Part shown: one piece after another, positions 1 to 10,828 of the stretch
How the letters are laid out: every line of letters starts with the position of its first letter
Numbering within the stretch: position 1 is the stretch's first letter
Assembly: GCA_036346275.1 (NCBI GenBank)
Contig: CM070711.1
Location: 63,527,078 to 63,591,077 of the forward strand
Direction of reading: 5' to 3'
DNA: 64,000 nt
From: Otatea glauca
Lineage: Eukaryota > Streptophyta > Magnoliopsida > Poales > Poaceae
The notes under the pieces: generated by a model
Databases searched by the model: none
What the model saw: only the letters and a program-made list of their open reading frames with translations
Told to the model about the DNA's origin: nothing
Made by a program: the position numbers and the translations under genes

Positions 1-299
1 GTTGATTACTGATTTTCCTTGTCATGTAAAATGATTTGATGCTGGAGCCCCTACAGTTTGGATGTAACCATGTAGGTGACGGCATTTCAGTGTGGTTTGT
101 TCCCGAAAGTTGTATTCAGCATTGGATGGATGTGATGGATTTTTTGCTTTGTTCCCATATGAACGATGGCAAGTATTTTGACCTCATGTAACATGAAATG
201 CAAATATGCAATCCCAGCAATTTAATGCGGTAGTGTCATGTTGACTTGTGGTTCGTTCGTGGATAGAAAGATAAACGCGGATTTGAGTTCCAACTCCTT
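1..299. other. Unassigned low-copy DNA at left edge
   Basis: I find no open reading frame of note, repeat or splice structure here. The composition (balanced, stop-rich, T-rich) resembles the 3' flank of a plant gene that lies left of the window. It leads directly into the segment that is duplicated at 3525 and 19394, so it may be the tail of an upstream tandem gene copy. That is inference only. Confidence 0.3.
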
Positions 300-830
300 A
301 CCTGCTTATTTGGTTGTCACAAGGGGAATATGTACGAAGAGAATATATTGATGCTGGATTCTAAGTGTAAGAACGTAATTGTTACAAGCTATCGACATAT
401 TGTGCCATCACTATCACGACGTGTTGCTGTCCATGAGAAAGGAGCTGGTACCTGGTGTGAAGGTTTCGCAAGGCAACGGCGATACAATCCTAGAACACGC
501 TGCACAATTGATGCAGTTTTCGATGTTGGGTTTTGTAAGATGAGTGTTGCTTGGTCAGTACTTTGCTAGCTAATCCTTCGAGGCTTTACAGTTTTTATAT
601 GCTCGAATCATACTGATTACATGCTGAGTAGTATCGAAGACTTCTTTCTTCCAATGTACATAACTCGAAGAAATGCCTAGGGAAATTTTCTTTTCTTCAT
701 TTTTCCAAATTTTCCTGGAAAGGCTAATGGTCGCTTGTTATTGGTCCAACGACTGACCATAGAATGGGAGGATGCGTATTTACCACATGAATAAAATTTA
801 TCGTTGGTCTAACTTTGCAACGATGATTCA
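300..830 (+). repeat. Host segmental duplication, copy A
   Basis: This segment aligns by eye with 3525-3597 plus 19394-19800. Shared landmarks, in order, are a stretch reading GCTGGATTCTAA, then GTTACAAGCTAT, then AAGGCAACG, then TCGAAGAAAT(G/A)CCT, then a T-rich stretch and a region with TTATT(A/G)ATGGTC-like sequence. Copy A is uninterrupted, whereas the other copy is split by about 15.8 kb of nested transposons. Reading frames in both copies can give LDSKxKNVxVTSY, so the segment may be exonic, but both copies carry frame disruptions. No protein family was recognised. Confidence 0.6.
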
Positions 831-1442
831 CGTAGGACTAAGGACTTCAAACAAGACATTTTAGAATTTAGATCATTGCCCTCGAAAGTGAGTCCAAAAG
901 CGATCAGAGCGGCAAATTTTAAATTCTGAAACCATCGATAGTGAGTATGCAATTTTGATACCGTCACAAGGATAAGTCTGAATGTATTGAGTTGCATGTA
1001 TAATCAGTTCATCCAAAAGTTTAAGCTTCTTGTCTATACTTATCAGACTTAAAAGGTGTACTTGAAGTGGGCTACAGTTATTTTCTTTAAATATTTGCAT
1101 TGATTATATCTTAAATTTAAATCTTTTTAACTCTGATATCATATTGAGTTGCAGGGAAAGACACATGTAGACTCGATGCAAACTGTAAGGACTAAGCTTA
1201 AAACTAATATCAAATGACGTGGCACTCTTTCAAGCTGTTTTTAGGCTAAATTAGCACTCTAGCCGAACAATAGAAGATTAAAAGATTTTCTTCGAAGGGT
1301 TCATTTTATATTTGAAATTAATCGTAGGGGGTGTGAGTAAATTCCCCACTAGCCCAGTAGGCCCAGTCGACCCACGAGGCCACGACTAAACAAACATCCG
1401 TCGAGATTGGGGAAAACAAAGAAGGAGAAGGTGTCTGCGGCG
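831..1442. other. Intergenic region, possible promoter of following exon
   Basis: No coding potential or repeat structure is visible. The last 100 bases contain GC-richer sequence and a purine-rich leader (GGAAAACAAAGAAGGAGAAG) immediately before a candidate start codon at 1443. That would suit a 5' untranslated region. No clear TATA box was identified. Confidence 0.3.
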
Positions 1443-1511
1443 ATGGAGGCCATGGCGGGTGGGACTGGATGGAGTTCTATTCCGAATTTCACGATCCCTT
1501 GGAAGCCCCAA
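1443..1511 (+). CDS. Candidate first coding exon of unrecognised host gene
   Basis: An ATG at 1443 in a good plant context (GGCGATGG) opens a 23-codon frame ending in ...FTIPWKPQ. It is followed exactly at a codon boundary by a strong donor, GTAAGTAA, at 1512. The exon is GC-rich while the following intron-like DNA is AT-rich, which is typical of grass first exons. The next compatible acceptor is at 3234. No family is recognised. An alternative is a chance ORF beside a cryptic donor, since no expression evidence is available. Confidence 0.4.
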
Positions 1512-3234
1512 GTAAGTAATACGCATGTGTTTACTTGATCTCGATCTCGTTTTCTTAGATGGATAACTCTATGGAAATCATTTTATAATTGGAACTTCTC
1601 CTCGTCTTGATCTATCGATTATGCTTATACAACTGGAGCGGACGTGCTTCATGGATTCAGCGCCGCCTCGCTCTGGCGGCGTCTACAAGGTCGACGTGCT
1701 TGCCTCGTTGCTGTGCGCGACTCCATGGATAACTCTTAGCGATGGTTAATCATATCTACTTCTTTTTTAGATTTGAAAAGTTACGCTAGATGAATCCTAA
1801 TTAAAGAAGGATTAAGAGAGCTGCATAAATCCATAGAGTGGTCATAGAGAATCTAAGCAACTAAAAAGGTACAAACCAACTCATTCAAGGCTATGTTATT
1901 ATTTAACACTAGATTCTTATATATAACAAGGATGCAAAGGTCCTAAAAGGTTCAAGAGTTTGTGAGAGCAACAATTCCTTATACTCTTTAGAGGTTGTGC
2001 TTAAAAATTTGCGGTCGGTTTCGTCAAATCATTTCTCTCGTCATAGTTACTTTAACGTCATTATTTTGGTTACCTCTACAAAGATTTACCTTCTTTGCTC
2101 TTGCTATCGTGTACGCTTATGCCTATCTCATAAAACTCTAATCCGATTTTAGAGCCACCATGAATAAGGAGTACCATCCTAAACGCAATGTTCTCTTCCA
2201 ACAATCGAGGGATGACTAACAAACCCTTACTGCACAGGAACCTTAAGACTGAAGCACATAATAATATTCTCTTAAGCAACCTAACCTGCTTTAAGAACAA
2301 GCAACGTTGTTGTCTGGTTAATATGCCATAAGACCCTTCGCCATGACGCCGTGTCTCATGGTATTACGTCTAATTGCACATTCAACCAGAGATCACTGGG
2401 CGATTATATTTAACATGTTTAGTGTTTGTTGCCGAGTGCTGACCAATGAATACTGTGATAATGGGGATTTCTGTTTTGTCTTGCTATTCTATCTAGCTCT
2501 TGGGCCTGCTTGTATCACATTAGTGTTCTTGCTCCCACTATTCTTATTGGGTGCATATCTACGGTTAATATTAAGCGATGGAAGAAATTTCTAATGAAAC
2601 ATCTTTCTTTTTTATTTTCCACGGGAGAAAAACCCATATTTTGACCTCACTCTTGCGGCTCTAGATCGTTCTCCTTTATTCTTTTATTTTTTATTTGAAA
2701 AAAAAGAATAGGGCTGCATAAAAGTTTTCCTAGATACTAATAGACTTTTGTTGAAAGTTGTGGAGAAGTGTTAGAATACTACTAAACTTGTGTAGCCTAT
2801 TCTGTTTGGCTGTTTGCATGCTTCAATCTCAGGAGTTTACTGATTTATCTCTTTTTTCTTTATGAATGCAATTTCTAGTAGATTTTTATTTGTTCTTGAT
2901 GTGCTATACTTACATCGACCAATCTCCTTTATCCACTATGAGATCTGAATTGGTGGTGTTAGGTTGGATTCTTTTTTCTTTTTTTTGGCATGCATTCGGT
3001 TTATAAGAGTTTGAATTCAGGGTGACTAATCCGTTAATTCCTTGATTTCACCAAAAACTTATTGCTGCATGTAATCTTTTATTTGAAAAATTTCCAAATA
3101 CCCAAATAGGGGCTAAAGGGGATGAAGCGCTGGATTTATTGATTATATATCTTGTCAAAAAATTTAGTCTTGCTAGTTTGAATATACAAAATTATTGACG
3201 TGGAACACTCAAAACCAAATAAGCATGCATGCAG
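1512..3234 (+). other. Probable long first intron of the candidate gene
   Basis: This AT-rich stretch has no convincing ORF. It begins with GTAAGTAA and ends with ATGCATGCAG, a good pair of splice borders in the same phase (0). The central part, about 1790-2340, differs in texture and may be an old transposon remnant, but I found no terminal repeats or target duplication for it. Confidence 0.35.
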
Positions 3235-3501
3235 GATTCTTCACTGAACCTCACAAGTCCTTCCCTAGCGGTTGCTTGGGTGGATCCTCCTGAATTTGAG
3301 GTGGAGCTAAGAGTGAAGGGTCCAAGTCCATCTGCAGATACAATTCTATGCCCTCATATATTTTTAATTACAATAACCGTGGCAGTGAACATAAGGCTGG
3401 CCTTGTTCAGACTCGCACGTTCAACTAAGCGTAGCACATTGGAGCTGAAGTCTGCATCTTTCGAGTGTATTAGAGGCAACCATTCAAGTACTTCATCTTG
3501 A
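3235..3501 (+). CDS. Candidate second exon of unrecognised host gene
   Basis: After the acceptor ATGCATGCAG the frame opens as DSSLNLTSPSLAVAWVDPPE and continues with EFEVELRVKG. It is in phase with the exon ending at 1511. The frame stays open to a stop at 3499-3501, but the second half looks less protein-like, so the real exon may end earlier. About 25 bases later the sequence becomes similar to the start of the duplicated segment at 300-830, so the 3' part of this gene probably lies in 3525-3597 plus 19394-19600 and has been split by transposons. The function is not recognised. Confidence 0.4.
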   Translation, partial: DSSLNLTSPSLAVAWVDPPEFEVELRVKGPSPSADTILCPHIFLITITVAVNIRLALFRLARSTKRSTLELKSASFECIRGNHSSTSS

Positions 3502-3524
3502 AGGGTCAGGAGATTTTCATGGAA

Positions 3525-3597
3525 CATTTGTTGCTCACACGGAGTATATTCACGAAGGGAATATTTAAAAACAGATAATACTGATGTTGGATTCTTT
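3525..3597 (+). repeat. Host segmental duplication, copy B left part
   Basis: The sequence matches 290-362 of copy A (TTG-TTG-CTCACA, CACGAAGGGAATAT, GATGTTGGATTCT). It stops exactly where the poly-T of the minus-strand LINE begins. The matching right part resumes at about 19394 with GACGCTGGATTCTAAAG. Confidence 0.6.
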
Positions 3598-4786
3598 TTT
3601 TAAAACAAGAACCGGCAGAAGCTCTACCTTGCTTTAAAGTAGGGCAGTGACAATACAACGACAGTATAAGCGGACAAGAAATGTGAAAAGACGACCTACA
3701 AGTTCACAACTTCCCCGAATGCTGGTTGTGTTAATAGAAAAACTATCTCATGGAAGGTGGAGCTGCCATAGGAAACGTAGGTACTTTCACCCGTCGGGAA
3801 GGAGCATGCCGCATGCCATCACTCGTGGTGGTCGGAACCAGTCGACAGCGCCATTGCCGCCTTCCGGTTGTGATAGTCCTGTATGATGACAGTACTGATG
3901 TTCTGCATTGTTCGATATGAAGAATTGAAAATCATATTGCTTCGCTCTTTGTAAATGTTCCAGAACCCATGTATGAGGAGCCTGTCTACCTTGTTTTTTC
4001 TGTGATGCGATATATACTCCCTAACCTCCTGGCACCATCTAGAAACAGTTTGTGTACCCTGGTGAGGTCGAAAGTCAGGTGGCTGGAAGCCCATGGAATG
4101 CCAAACCTTTCGCCATACCTATCTCGCAAACGAGCATTGAATGAACAGGTGATTGGGCGTCTCCAAGTCAATTCCGCGTAACGGATAGGAAGTAATATGC
4201 AGCCATCCTCTAGTTGTCAACCTATCGGCTGTTAAGATTCTTCCCTGAAGAAAAAGCCACGCGAAGAACTTACACCTATTCTCACTGTCCGATTGCGAGA
4301 TGAATTTGCAATCATGGTCCAGCACCCAACCTTGGAACTGCGCATTGTATGCTGTTTTGGCAAAGTATTCACCGCTTGCATTCCACTTCCACACGATCTC
4401 GTCCCGTACCTGCGGCCTTAAGGTGATGAATTGGATTGCTTGGCATAAGCATATGAGTTGATCTAGCTGGTCATGCGTTGTGATCCGTCGAAGCAGTCGG
4501 AGCCAGCTCCTGGTTGAGAGTTCTTGCTGTACTGTTCCACTTCCACGCCGTTGTGACACTAGGCGAAAGCATGCCGGTGCCAACTCCCTAGGAGAGGATC
4601 CCTGAAGCCATCTTGACATCCAAAAATTTGCTGTAGTCCTGCTTCCAAGTACAATCGCTGTACTTGCAGCAGCGAAAAGGCTGCGATTGGTCTCATCACA
4701 TGGTGTTGGCCACCCAACCCAAGGCCTTTGAGGGTCTTTTCATTCGTGCCATAGCTATTAAAGTCGGAGCATTCAGCCCAATTTGG
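3598..4786 (-). mobile_element. LINE (L1-type) fragment, 5'-truncated, minus strand
   Basis: On the minus strand three frames give the C-terminal part of a plant LINE ORF2. The zinc-binding reverse-transcriptase tail domain (zf-RVT) lies at about 4119-4619, with landmarks KWNASGEYFAKTAYN, CKFFAWLFLQGRILTADRL, TTRGW and HLFIQCSFAR. The terminal region at about 3819-4094 has FWNIYKERSNMIF. The element ends in a short poly-T on the plus strand at 3595-3601, as expected for a reversed LINE. An imperfect target duplication, TGATGTTGGATTCT before it and TGACGCTGGATTCT at about 19394, delimits it. It has lost its endonuclease and RT core and is interrupted by two LTR elements at its 5' end. Confidence 0.75.
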
Positions 4787-5302
4787 TGTGGAATATAAGA
4801 ATCCGGGTACCCTCATGACCGGCTCAAGAGGGAGGCCCAGAAAATACTCCCCGTGTTAGGCCCTGTTGCCGTGCGCAAGGGGACATATCCTAAAGGAAGT
4901 TGAACTTATATTTAGATATGATAGATACGGTTGTAATCCGAGTCGTTAATAGGGTAGATGAAGATGTAAACTCTATCCTGTAACCGACTAGAATCTTGTA
5001 ACCGATCGGAATCTCCAAACCGATCAGGACTCTGTAAGCCGCACCACCTCCAGTATATAAGGGGGGGGGGCAACAACATAGGGATCCAATCATCCAAGCA
5101 TAAAGCGCCATCTTTTGCCCAGAGCATATAGCGCTTTGAGCACTTCCGATCCAAGAGATCCACATAATCCCAGCACACAAGATTAGAGTATTACCTCCAT
5201 CGCTGAGAGCCTGAACCTGTATAAATCCCTGTCTTGTGTGACCTTCGAGTTTGAGATCCAGCGCCTACCCCATAAATTCATTGCCGACTACAAAAGTCGA
5301 CA
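4787..5302 (+). repeat. 5' LTR of non-autonomous gypsy element
   Basis: It starts TG and ends CA, and carries a TATA box (TATATAA, about 5054) followed by a run of ten G. The partner LTR at 7019-7533 is nearly identical apart from point differences and small indels. Confidence 0.9.
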
Positions 5303-5303
5303 G

Positions 5304-5321
5304 TTGGCGCGCCAGGTAGGG
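5304..5321 (+). other. Primer-binding site of non-autonomous gypsy element
   Basis: Directly after the 5' LTR the sequence reads TTGGCGCGCCAGGTAGGG. The same motif follows the 5' LTR of the Tat element in this window (minus strand, about 44438-44455). The priming tRNA was not determined. Confidence 0.75.
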
Positions 5322-5351
5322 GAGGCGCTATAATCTTTTCCTACAGACTCG

Positions 5352-5627
5352 ATGGTAGCGATTGGCGGAATCACCACCACCTTCATCTCCGACCAGGCTT
5401 TCTGTTTCGGGAGCCTGGACTTCGTCACAGATGCGCGCGGAGAACTTGTCCGCCTAGACTTGAACCGGATCCAATCTGGTAAAGATCAGGCCGACTCATT
5501 TCAGGTATGTCACTTTGACTTGGCCGGCAAACCAGTCGGCGTCGCGAGAAACTGCTGCGATCTTCGTGGCAACTTCGCGATAGAAGAGCAGAAGACCGAT
5601 CTCCAACGCCAACAAGAAGAACAATAA
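5352..5627 (+). CDS. Short Gag-leader-like ORF (91 aa) of non-autonomous element
   Basis: The protein starts MVAIGGITTTFISDQAFCFG and continues SLDFVTDARGELVRLDLNR. The FGSLDFVTxxxGEL stretch recurs in the N-terminal Gag leader of the autonomous Tat element (minus strand, 43645-44391). The rest is Gln/Glu-rich with no zinc knuckle or capsid domain. It is probably the remnant of a gag leader kept because it overlaps packaging or priming sequences, which is inference. It ends well before the tandem GC-rich repeats at 5914. Confidence 0.5.
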   Translation: MVAIGGITTTFISDQAFCFGSLDFVTDARGELVRLDLNRIQSGKDQADSFQVCHFDLAGKPVGVARNCCDLRGNFAIEEQKTDLQRQQEEQ

Positions 5628-5913
5628 GCTGCGGGGGAAGATCGTCTTCGTAAGGGTAAGGAGGTGCAGGTGCGATCGCCGATCTCGCGATCGCAATGTC
5701 GCGAGGACATCCCGCAATCGAGTTGGGAGATCAGCCGTCTTCCACACGCCAATGCGAGCGTCGTCGCCTCCAAGACGCTTCGGACAACCGGACCGATAAT
5801 TGCATCGGATAGCCCGGCGGCCCGATCGTGGCGGATCAAGGCCATGGTGACGGTGACCGCAATTCGGCAAAATCGGGAAAAGCGGTAGGTGAAGCGCACT
5901 AGCGCCCCACGCG

Positions 5914-6110
5914 CTTCGGCGCGACCACGAGCTACGCTGCGCCCGGCGCCACCTTCAAGACGACCACGAGCCTCGCTGCGCCCGAGCATCACCTTCGGCG
6001 CGCCACGAGCCGCGCTGCGCCGGCGCCACCTTCGCACGACCGCCATGAGCCACGCCGCGCCCGGCGCCACCTTCGGCGCGACCACGAGCCACGCATGCGC
6101 CCGCGCCGCC
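5914..6110 (+). repeat. GC-rich tandem repeat, about 39 bp x 5
   Basis: Five degenerate copies start at about 5914, 5953, 5993, 6030 and 6071. Each contains CTTC, then CGACCACGAGC, then GCTGCGCCCGGCGCCAC. This lies inside the internal region of the non-autonomous LTR element. Long overlapping ORFs seen here in several frames are by-products of the repeat. Confidence 0.75.
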
Positions 6111-7018
6111 TACATACTCATCTACAAGCCTACGCTGCGCCCACGAGCAAAGATGGCACGATCGTCGACAACATATGGAGCATAAAGCGGCTAAGTCGCT
6201 TTTACTCAATTATGTCATTATAAATAAAATTGTTGACTTTCTGACTTGCTACTTAGTTGACCCACAACTAAGCGATAAGTCGGGGCTACACTAATAGTGT
6301 GCGACATGCACATCTTTTCTCGAGTTGTATTTTTCTTCTTTGCTTAACGATTGCAAGTGAATCCGAGTGCGATAACTCCGAGTTGTGAAGCTCGACCCCA
6401 TGAGCAGCGAACTTTAGTCACCCAAAACACGTGCTTGGGAAAAGAGCCATGAGCCGACTCCCAATGCTCGGGGCTAGACTAGTCGGGCAAAGTGCTTAAA
6501 CAAAAGAGTCAAACCACTCGGATGAATTCAAAATCAATAAGGAAAAAGAGTAAAAACTCTAAAATTATATATACACCATCGGACATCACATCCGAGTGAA
6601 TTGTTTTACATTGCCTAAGTTACGCATATACATGATTTCGGGCTACTAAATTTGGATGTGGCGTGTGTGAGCCAACGCTTCAACGACGATATCAACAACC
6701 GACGAATGAATTTAAAGGGCGCGCTGAATTTTGCCTTGAGCGAAAAGCGTTGACTTACATATCGTTTGGGATCTGAGATGTCCCAAGATGAGCCGATCGC
6801 GAATTCCAATAATGGGGCTAGGAACCACTCGAAAAGTTTAACGCGTGGAGCTCTATTGAGTCCTTCACGATCTCTTTGTCTACAACAGGGCACTCGGCTG
6901 TAAAGGAAAACTAGTCGGGAAGCTACATCAAGAACTGGAAGCACTCGGCGTGAAGCATGACTCAGTTGGGCTGCAACCAGGAAGGCGGCAACTCAATCGC
7001 AAAGGACTCAGGGGCTAC
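6111..7018 (+). other. Non-coding internal region of non-autonomous element
   Basis: No conserved retroelement domain is found on either strand. The last 20 bases before the 3' LTR (GGACTCAGGGGCTAC) are purine-rich and fit a polypurine tract. Confidence 0.5.
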
Positions 7019-7533
7019 TGTGGAATATAAGAACCCGAGTACCCTCATGACCGGCCCAAGAGGGAGGCCCAGAAGATACTCCCGCGTCGGGCCCGTTGCG
7101 TGCATAAGGGGACATATCCTAAAGGAAGTTGAACTTATATTTAGATATGATAGATACGGTTGTAATCCAAGTCGTTAATAGGGTAGATGAAGATGTAAAC
7201 TCTATCCTGTAACCGACTAGAATCTTGTAACCGATCGGAATCTCCAAACCGATCAGGACTCTGTAAGCCGCACCACCTCCAGTATATAAGAGGGGGGCGG
7301 GCAACAACATAGGGATTTAATCATTCAAGCATAAAGCGCCATCTTTTGCCCAGAGCATATAGCGCTTTGAGCACTTCCGATCCAAGAGATCCACATAATC
7401 TCAGCACACAGGATTAGGGTATTACCTCAATCGCTGAGGGCCTGAACCTGTATAAATCCCTGTCTTGTGTGACCTTCGAGTTTGAGATCCAGCGTCTACC
7501 TCATAAATTCATTACCGACTACAAAAGTCGACA
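7019..7533 (+). repeat. 3' LTR of non-autonomous gypsy element
   Basis: Copy of 4787-5302 with TATA box TATATAAG at about 7283. It is followed by the TTTGG target duplication and 10 bases of LINE sequence before the next element begins. Confidence 0.9.
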
Positions 7534-7548
7534 TTTGGTCAGGTCTTT

Positions 7549-10500
7549 TGTAACATCCCAAAATTTGGCTTAATTAAGTTTTTAATGTTTAAAAGTGCAT
7601 TTGTGATTTTCTGGAATTTATTTGGATTTTTCTGGATTTATTTGAATTTATTCCTATTTTAAGTTTATTGCTTTTTATTCAAAAGTATTTAATTCTGTGC
7701 AAAGTCAAAATAAAGTTTTGCCAAAAATATTTTATTTAAGTCCAGAATGTCTCAAAGTATTTTTGGGATTTTTCTTGGATTTTTCCTGATTGTTTTATTG
7801 CCTAAAACAAATTAAAAAGAATTTCTGGAATTGTTTTATTTGGCAAAACACGAAATTAAATAAAGATCGGGCGAGCCCAATCATCGTTCTCGTCGGCCCG
7901 TTTGGCCTGTATTCCAGAGGAAGTCACCGTATCCGTCGGATCTTGATCGGAGGGTTGACGTTTTCCCAGTTGATGAAAACCCTAGCGATCCTTAGCCGTC
8001 GGATCAAGACGCATGGAGGACCTGGATTTCGCCACGTCACGCACGCGAGTGTCCGTTCGATTCACGACGCGTGGACGGTCGAGACCGTCGTCTCGGGACT
8101 CATCGCCGTCACGGACTTCGGACGACGCCACAGCGTCGGATGAACTCCGCCTCGGACACGATCGCCGAGGGCTATTTAAGCCACTGACCCGCCCGATGTT
8201 GAACCATCTGCGCGCCGTTTGCCACCGCTTCGCCGCCGGTTTCGGCGTGTTACATCGCCGAGACCTCGCGGAAGTAACTCAAGCGCCGATAGTTCTTGTT
8301 GAATCCCGACGGCGGCGGGAGGTTCTTCGCCGCGTTGAAGCGATTCGAACTCAGCTCGTCGCGTGGACCGGATCTGCGGCGTCACCTCGCCGAAGACCGC
8401 CAAACGCCGTGGCCTTGGTCGCCGCCTTCTTGATTCCGGTGAGATTACGCCGCCGTGTCTTCATCGCCGGGTTTAGAAGCTTGGCCGTCCGATCTAGCTT
8501 CTCCGGTCGAGATCGAGCCACGTGGTCTTTTCAACCTCACCCGCGGCGATCGATCGGCGCTCTGGATCGCACCGTCGCTGCAACCAATCGTGATCCGCCG
8601 CGTGTCGGTTCCGCGGCACCAAGCGCCGTGGACCGAGTTCATGGTGGATCGCTCGAGCCGTGGACTCGATCTATGGACCAGACGCGTGTCGTGCTCTATT
8701 GGTTCGATTCATCGGCGACGCCATGCTTGCGTCATAATTGCGATTTCGATTGGAAAAATATTCCGATTGGAAAATCCGTGATGATGACGTCATCATGAGG
8801 TCACGCTGACGTCATAAACCAGTTTTTCAAGATAAAAATAAATCTGTTAAATTCGTATTTTCCGATTTTACGATTTGATTTATTTCAAACTTCAAAAGGC
8901 TATATCTTTTGCATCGTAACTTTCGGATTTGAGTGATTCCAGTTTCTAAAAATTTGTAAAATTGAGATCTATTTAATGGTGATTTTTATTTGATTTTTGG
9001 AGATCTATTGCTCTCTGTTTTGGCATTTATTTGCTTTTCTCTTTGACGCTGTAGACGTTGAATTGTGCGACGATTGGAGGAAGATCAAGCAACCCAAGAG
9101 CAAGCTTCAGATCAAGATCAGGACCTATTCCAAGGCAAGTTGTGCTTTGATCATGTTGAACCCATGTTTATAAAATTGCTATGTTTGTTTTACAATATTG
9201 CATATATTTCAAATATACAATTGTTTCAAATTAGATTGGGTTTAGCTAAAATACCAGATTGATCTATACCCTACCTTGTCATTATATGCCATGAACCATT
9301 GTCACCCTAGATTGGTTTAATATAGTTGATTAATAATTATGATCAACATTGGAGGTTAGACCGTATTAGTTGCTTAGCCATGCCACGTCATCACATGTGT
9401 CGAATCATTGTTAATTAATTTTGATTAACGGAATATGGAACAATGTTATGAACTTGTGTGTCATGTGGGATCACACGATGAGATTGAGTTGTTGTGGCGA
9501 GTCATGTCACGCAACGATGTTGAATTGTTGATGGCACGTGGTGCTTGGTAATCAATGGGTGATGATAACTTAGATTGGGGCAAGTGGCAAGGCGAGGAGG
9601 CCAAGGTGGGCCCGATGGGCGATGGTATGTGGATGTCTTGCCTTGATCACACTAAGGACTTAACCTTGCAAGCCTTTGACTGAGTCAATCATGCAACCAC
9701 ATGTCCAGTATGGGCCACCTAGCCGAGTAATTTGCAAAGTCTTAATTTTGATACTATCGTGGTCGGTGTGAGTTCCCTCGTCGGTGTAATTCACATGGCG
9801 CAAGAGGGGGCCCCGGATGTGGTTTACAGACCCTTGATGTTGAAACCTTAGCGGGTAGTACCGGATTAAGATAGAGCATTGTAAAGGCTTTGTTATAATC
9901 TCTCGCCTTTGTGGTGTTTGGTTGTATCACGTGGGTAAAGTGCATAACCTCTGCAGAGTGTGAAACTATTCGGATAGCCGTGCTCGCATGGTATTGAGCA
10001 ATGCTCGGAATTACAGATTAAGGGTTAGCTTAATTAATTGGACAACTTGGTTGGGATGGCGGAATGCCATGTGGAAGATGGAAATTTAACTTAGGATTGG
10101 AAACTTGGTTTACTTGAGAAATCTTGAATTTATTTATTATCGTTATTTGTTTTACATCCTTTACAATCTATATCTCAGATTCGTTCATAAATGTCGCTTA
10201 TTGCAAAATAGCCATGATAGCCTATCCATTGGAATAAGCCTTGCATATAGATACATGGAATTGCATTCATGCACAACTTGTTGAGTGCTTTAAGTACTCA
10301 CCCTTGCCAAACAACAATAATCAACAGTTGAAGAATCTACACTTTGTGTTGGAAGATGAAGTCCAAGAAGACACGAGTCATTAGGGTCCGAGCCTTGTCG
10401 GTTACTGTGGTGACCGATGAGCTACCTACGCTTCTACTTTCCATTGCTTAATTATTAGCTTATATTTTCGGTCTTGCCTGCGTGGCTTAATAATGTAAGT

Positions 10501-10663
10501 TGGTCATAAGATCATACATTTAGTTATATCAATAAATGAACTATTATTCTATTATCGTTGTGTATGATGTGATATGTACCAATGTTAAGTTGTGTGCACT
10601 AGCGTTGATCCCGGAATAGTGCAAGAAACACAGTGGGTTCAATCGGTGGATTCGGTCCTTACA
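7549..10663 (+). repeat. 5' LTR of Tekay element (3.1 kb)
   Basis: Starts TGTAACATCCC and ends CCTTACA. ORFs inside (for example around 8013-8798) are not conserved with the other LTR copy because of frame-changing indels, so they are not treated as genes. The section about 7900-8700 is GC-rich, and the rest is AT-rich. Confidence 0.93.
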
Positions 10664-10664
10664 G

Positions 10665-10682
10665 AGGTGGTATCGAGCATCT
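10665..10682 (+). other. Primer-binding site of Tekay element
   Basis: Directly after the LTR the sequence is GAGGTGGTATCGAGCATC. This matches the plant TGGTATCAGAGC initiator-Met tRNA primer site apart from loss of the A in CAG, a type of deletion seen repeatedly in this window. Confidence 0.7.
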
Positions 10683-10828
10683 TGACCGTAGGTCTTGGCC
10701 TAGATAGTTTGGAGGTGTCTTGAGTGTGTCCAAAATTATTTTCTAAAAGAAAATCTAAGCTTGACTAATAAAACCCTCTCGACTCATCTCATTCTCTACT
10801 TCGCCTTTGCTAAATTTACCCGCTTTAC

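Larger units (their letters stand above)
4787..7533 (+). mobile_element. Non-autonomous Ty3/gypsy (Tat-lineage) LTR element
   Basis: Two LTRs of about 515 bp (4787-5302 and 7019-7533) begin TGTGGAATATAAGAA and end GTCGACA. They are flanked by a perfect 5 bp target duplication, TTTGG (4782-4786 and 7534-7538). The interior has a primer-binding site but no protease, RT, RNase H or integrase. The one recognisable ORF starts at 5352 and shares a FGSLDFVT.A.GEL motif with the Gag leader of the autonomous Tat element at 31513-45376, and the primer-binding sites are the same. It is therefore probably a parasite of a Tat-lineage partner, comparable to the known rice pair Dasheng and RIRE2. It sits inside the LINE fragment. 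Confidence 0.9.

Noticed and set aside
330..569. Stand-alone 79-codon gene
   Set aside because: The frame overlaps the duplicated host segment, and the second copy does not keep this frame. It is more likely part of a larger exon or untranslated sequence.
8013..8798. 261-codon ORF in the Tekay 5' LTR
   Set aside because: The matching region of the 3' LTR has indels that break the frame. The composition comes from a GC-rich LTR section, and no domain is seen.
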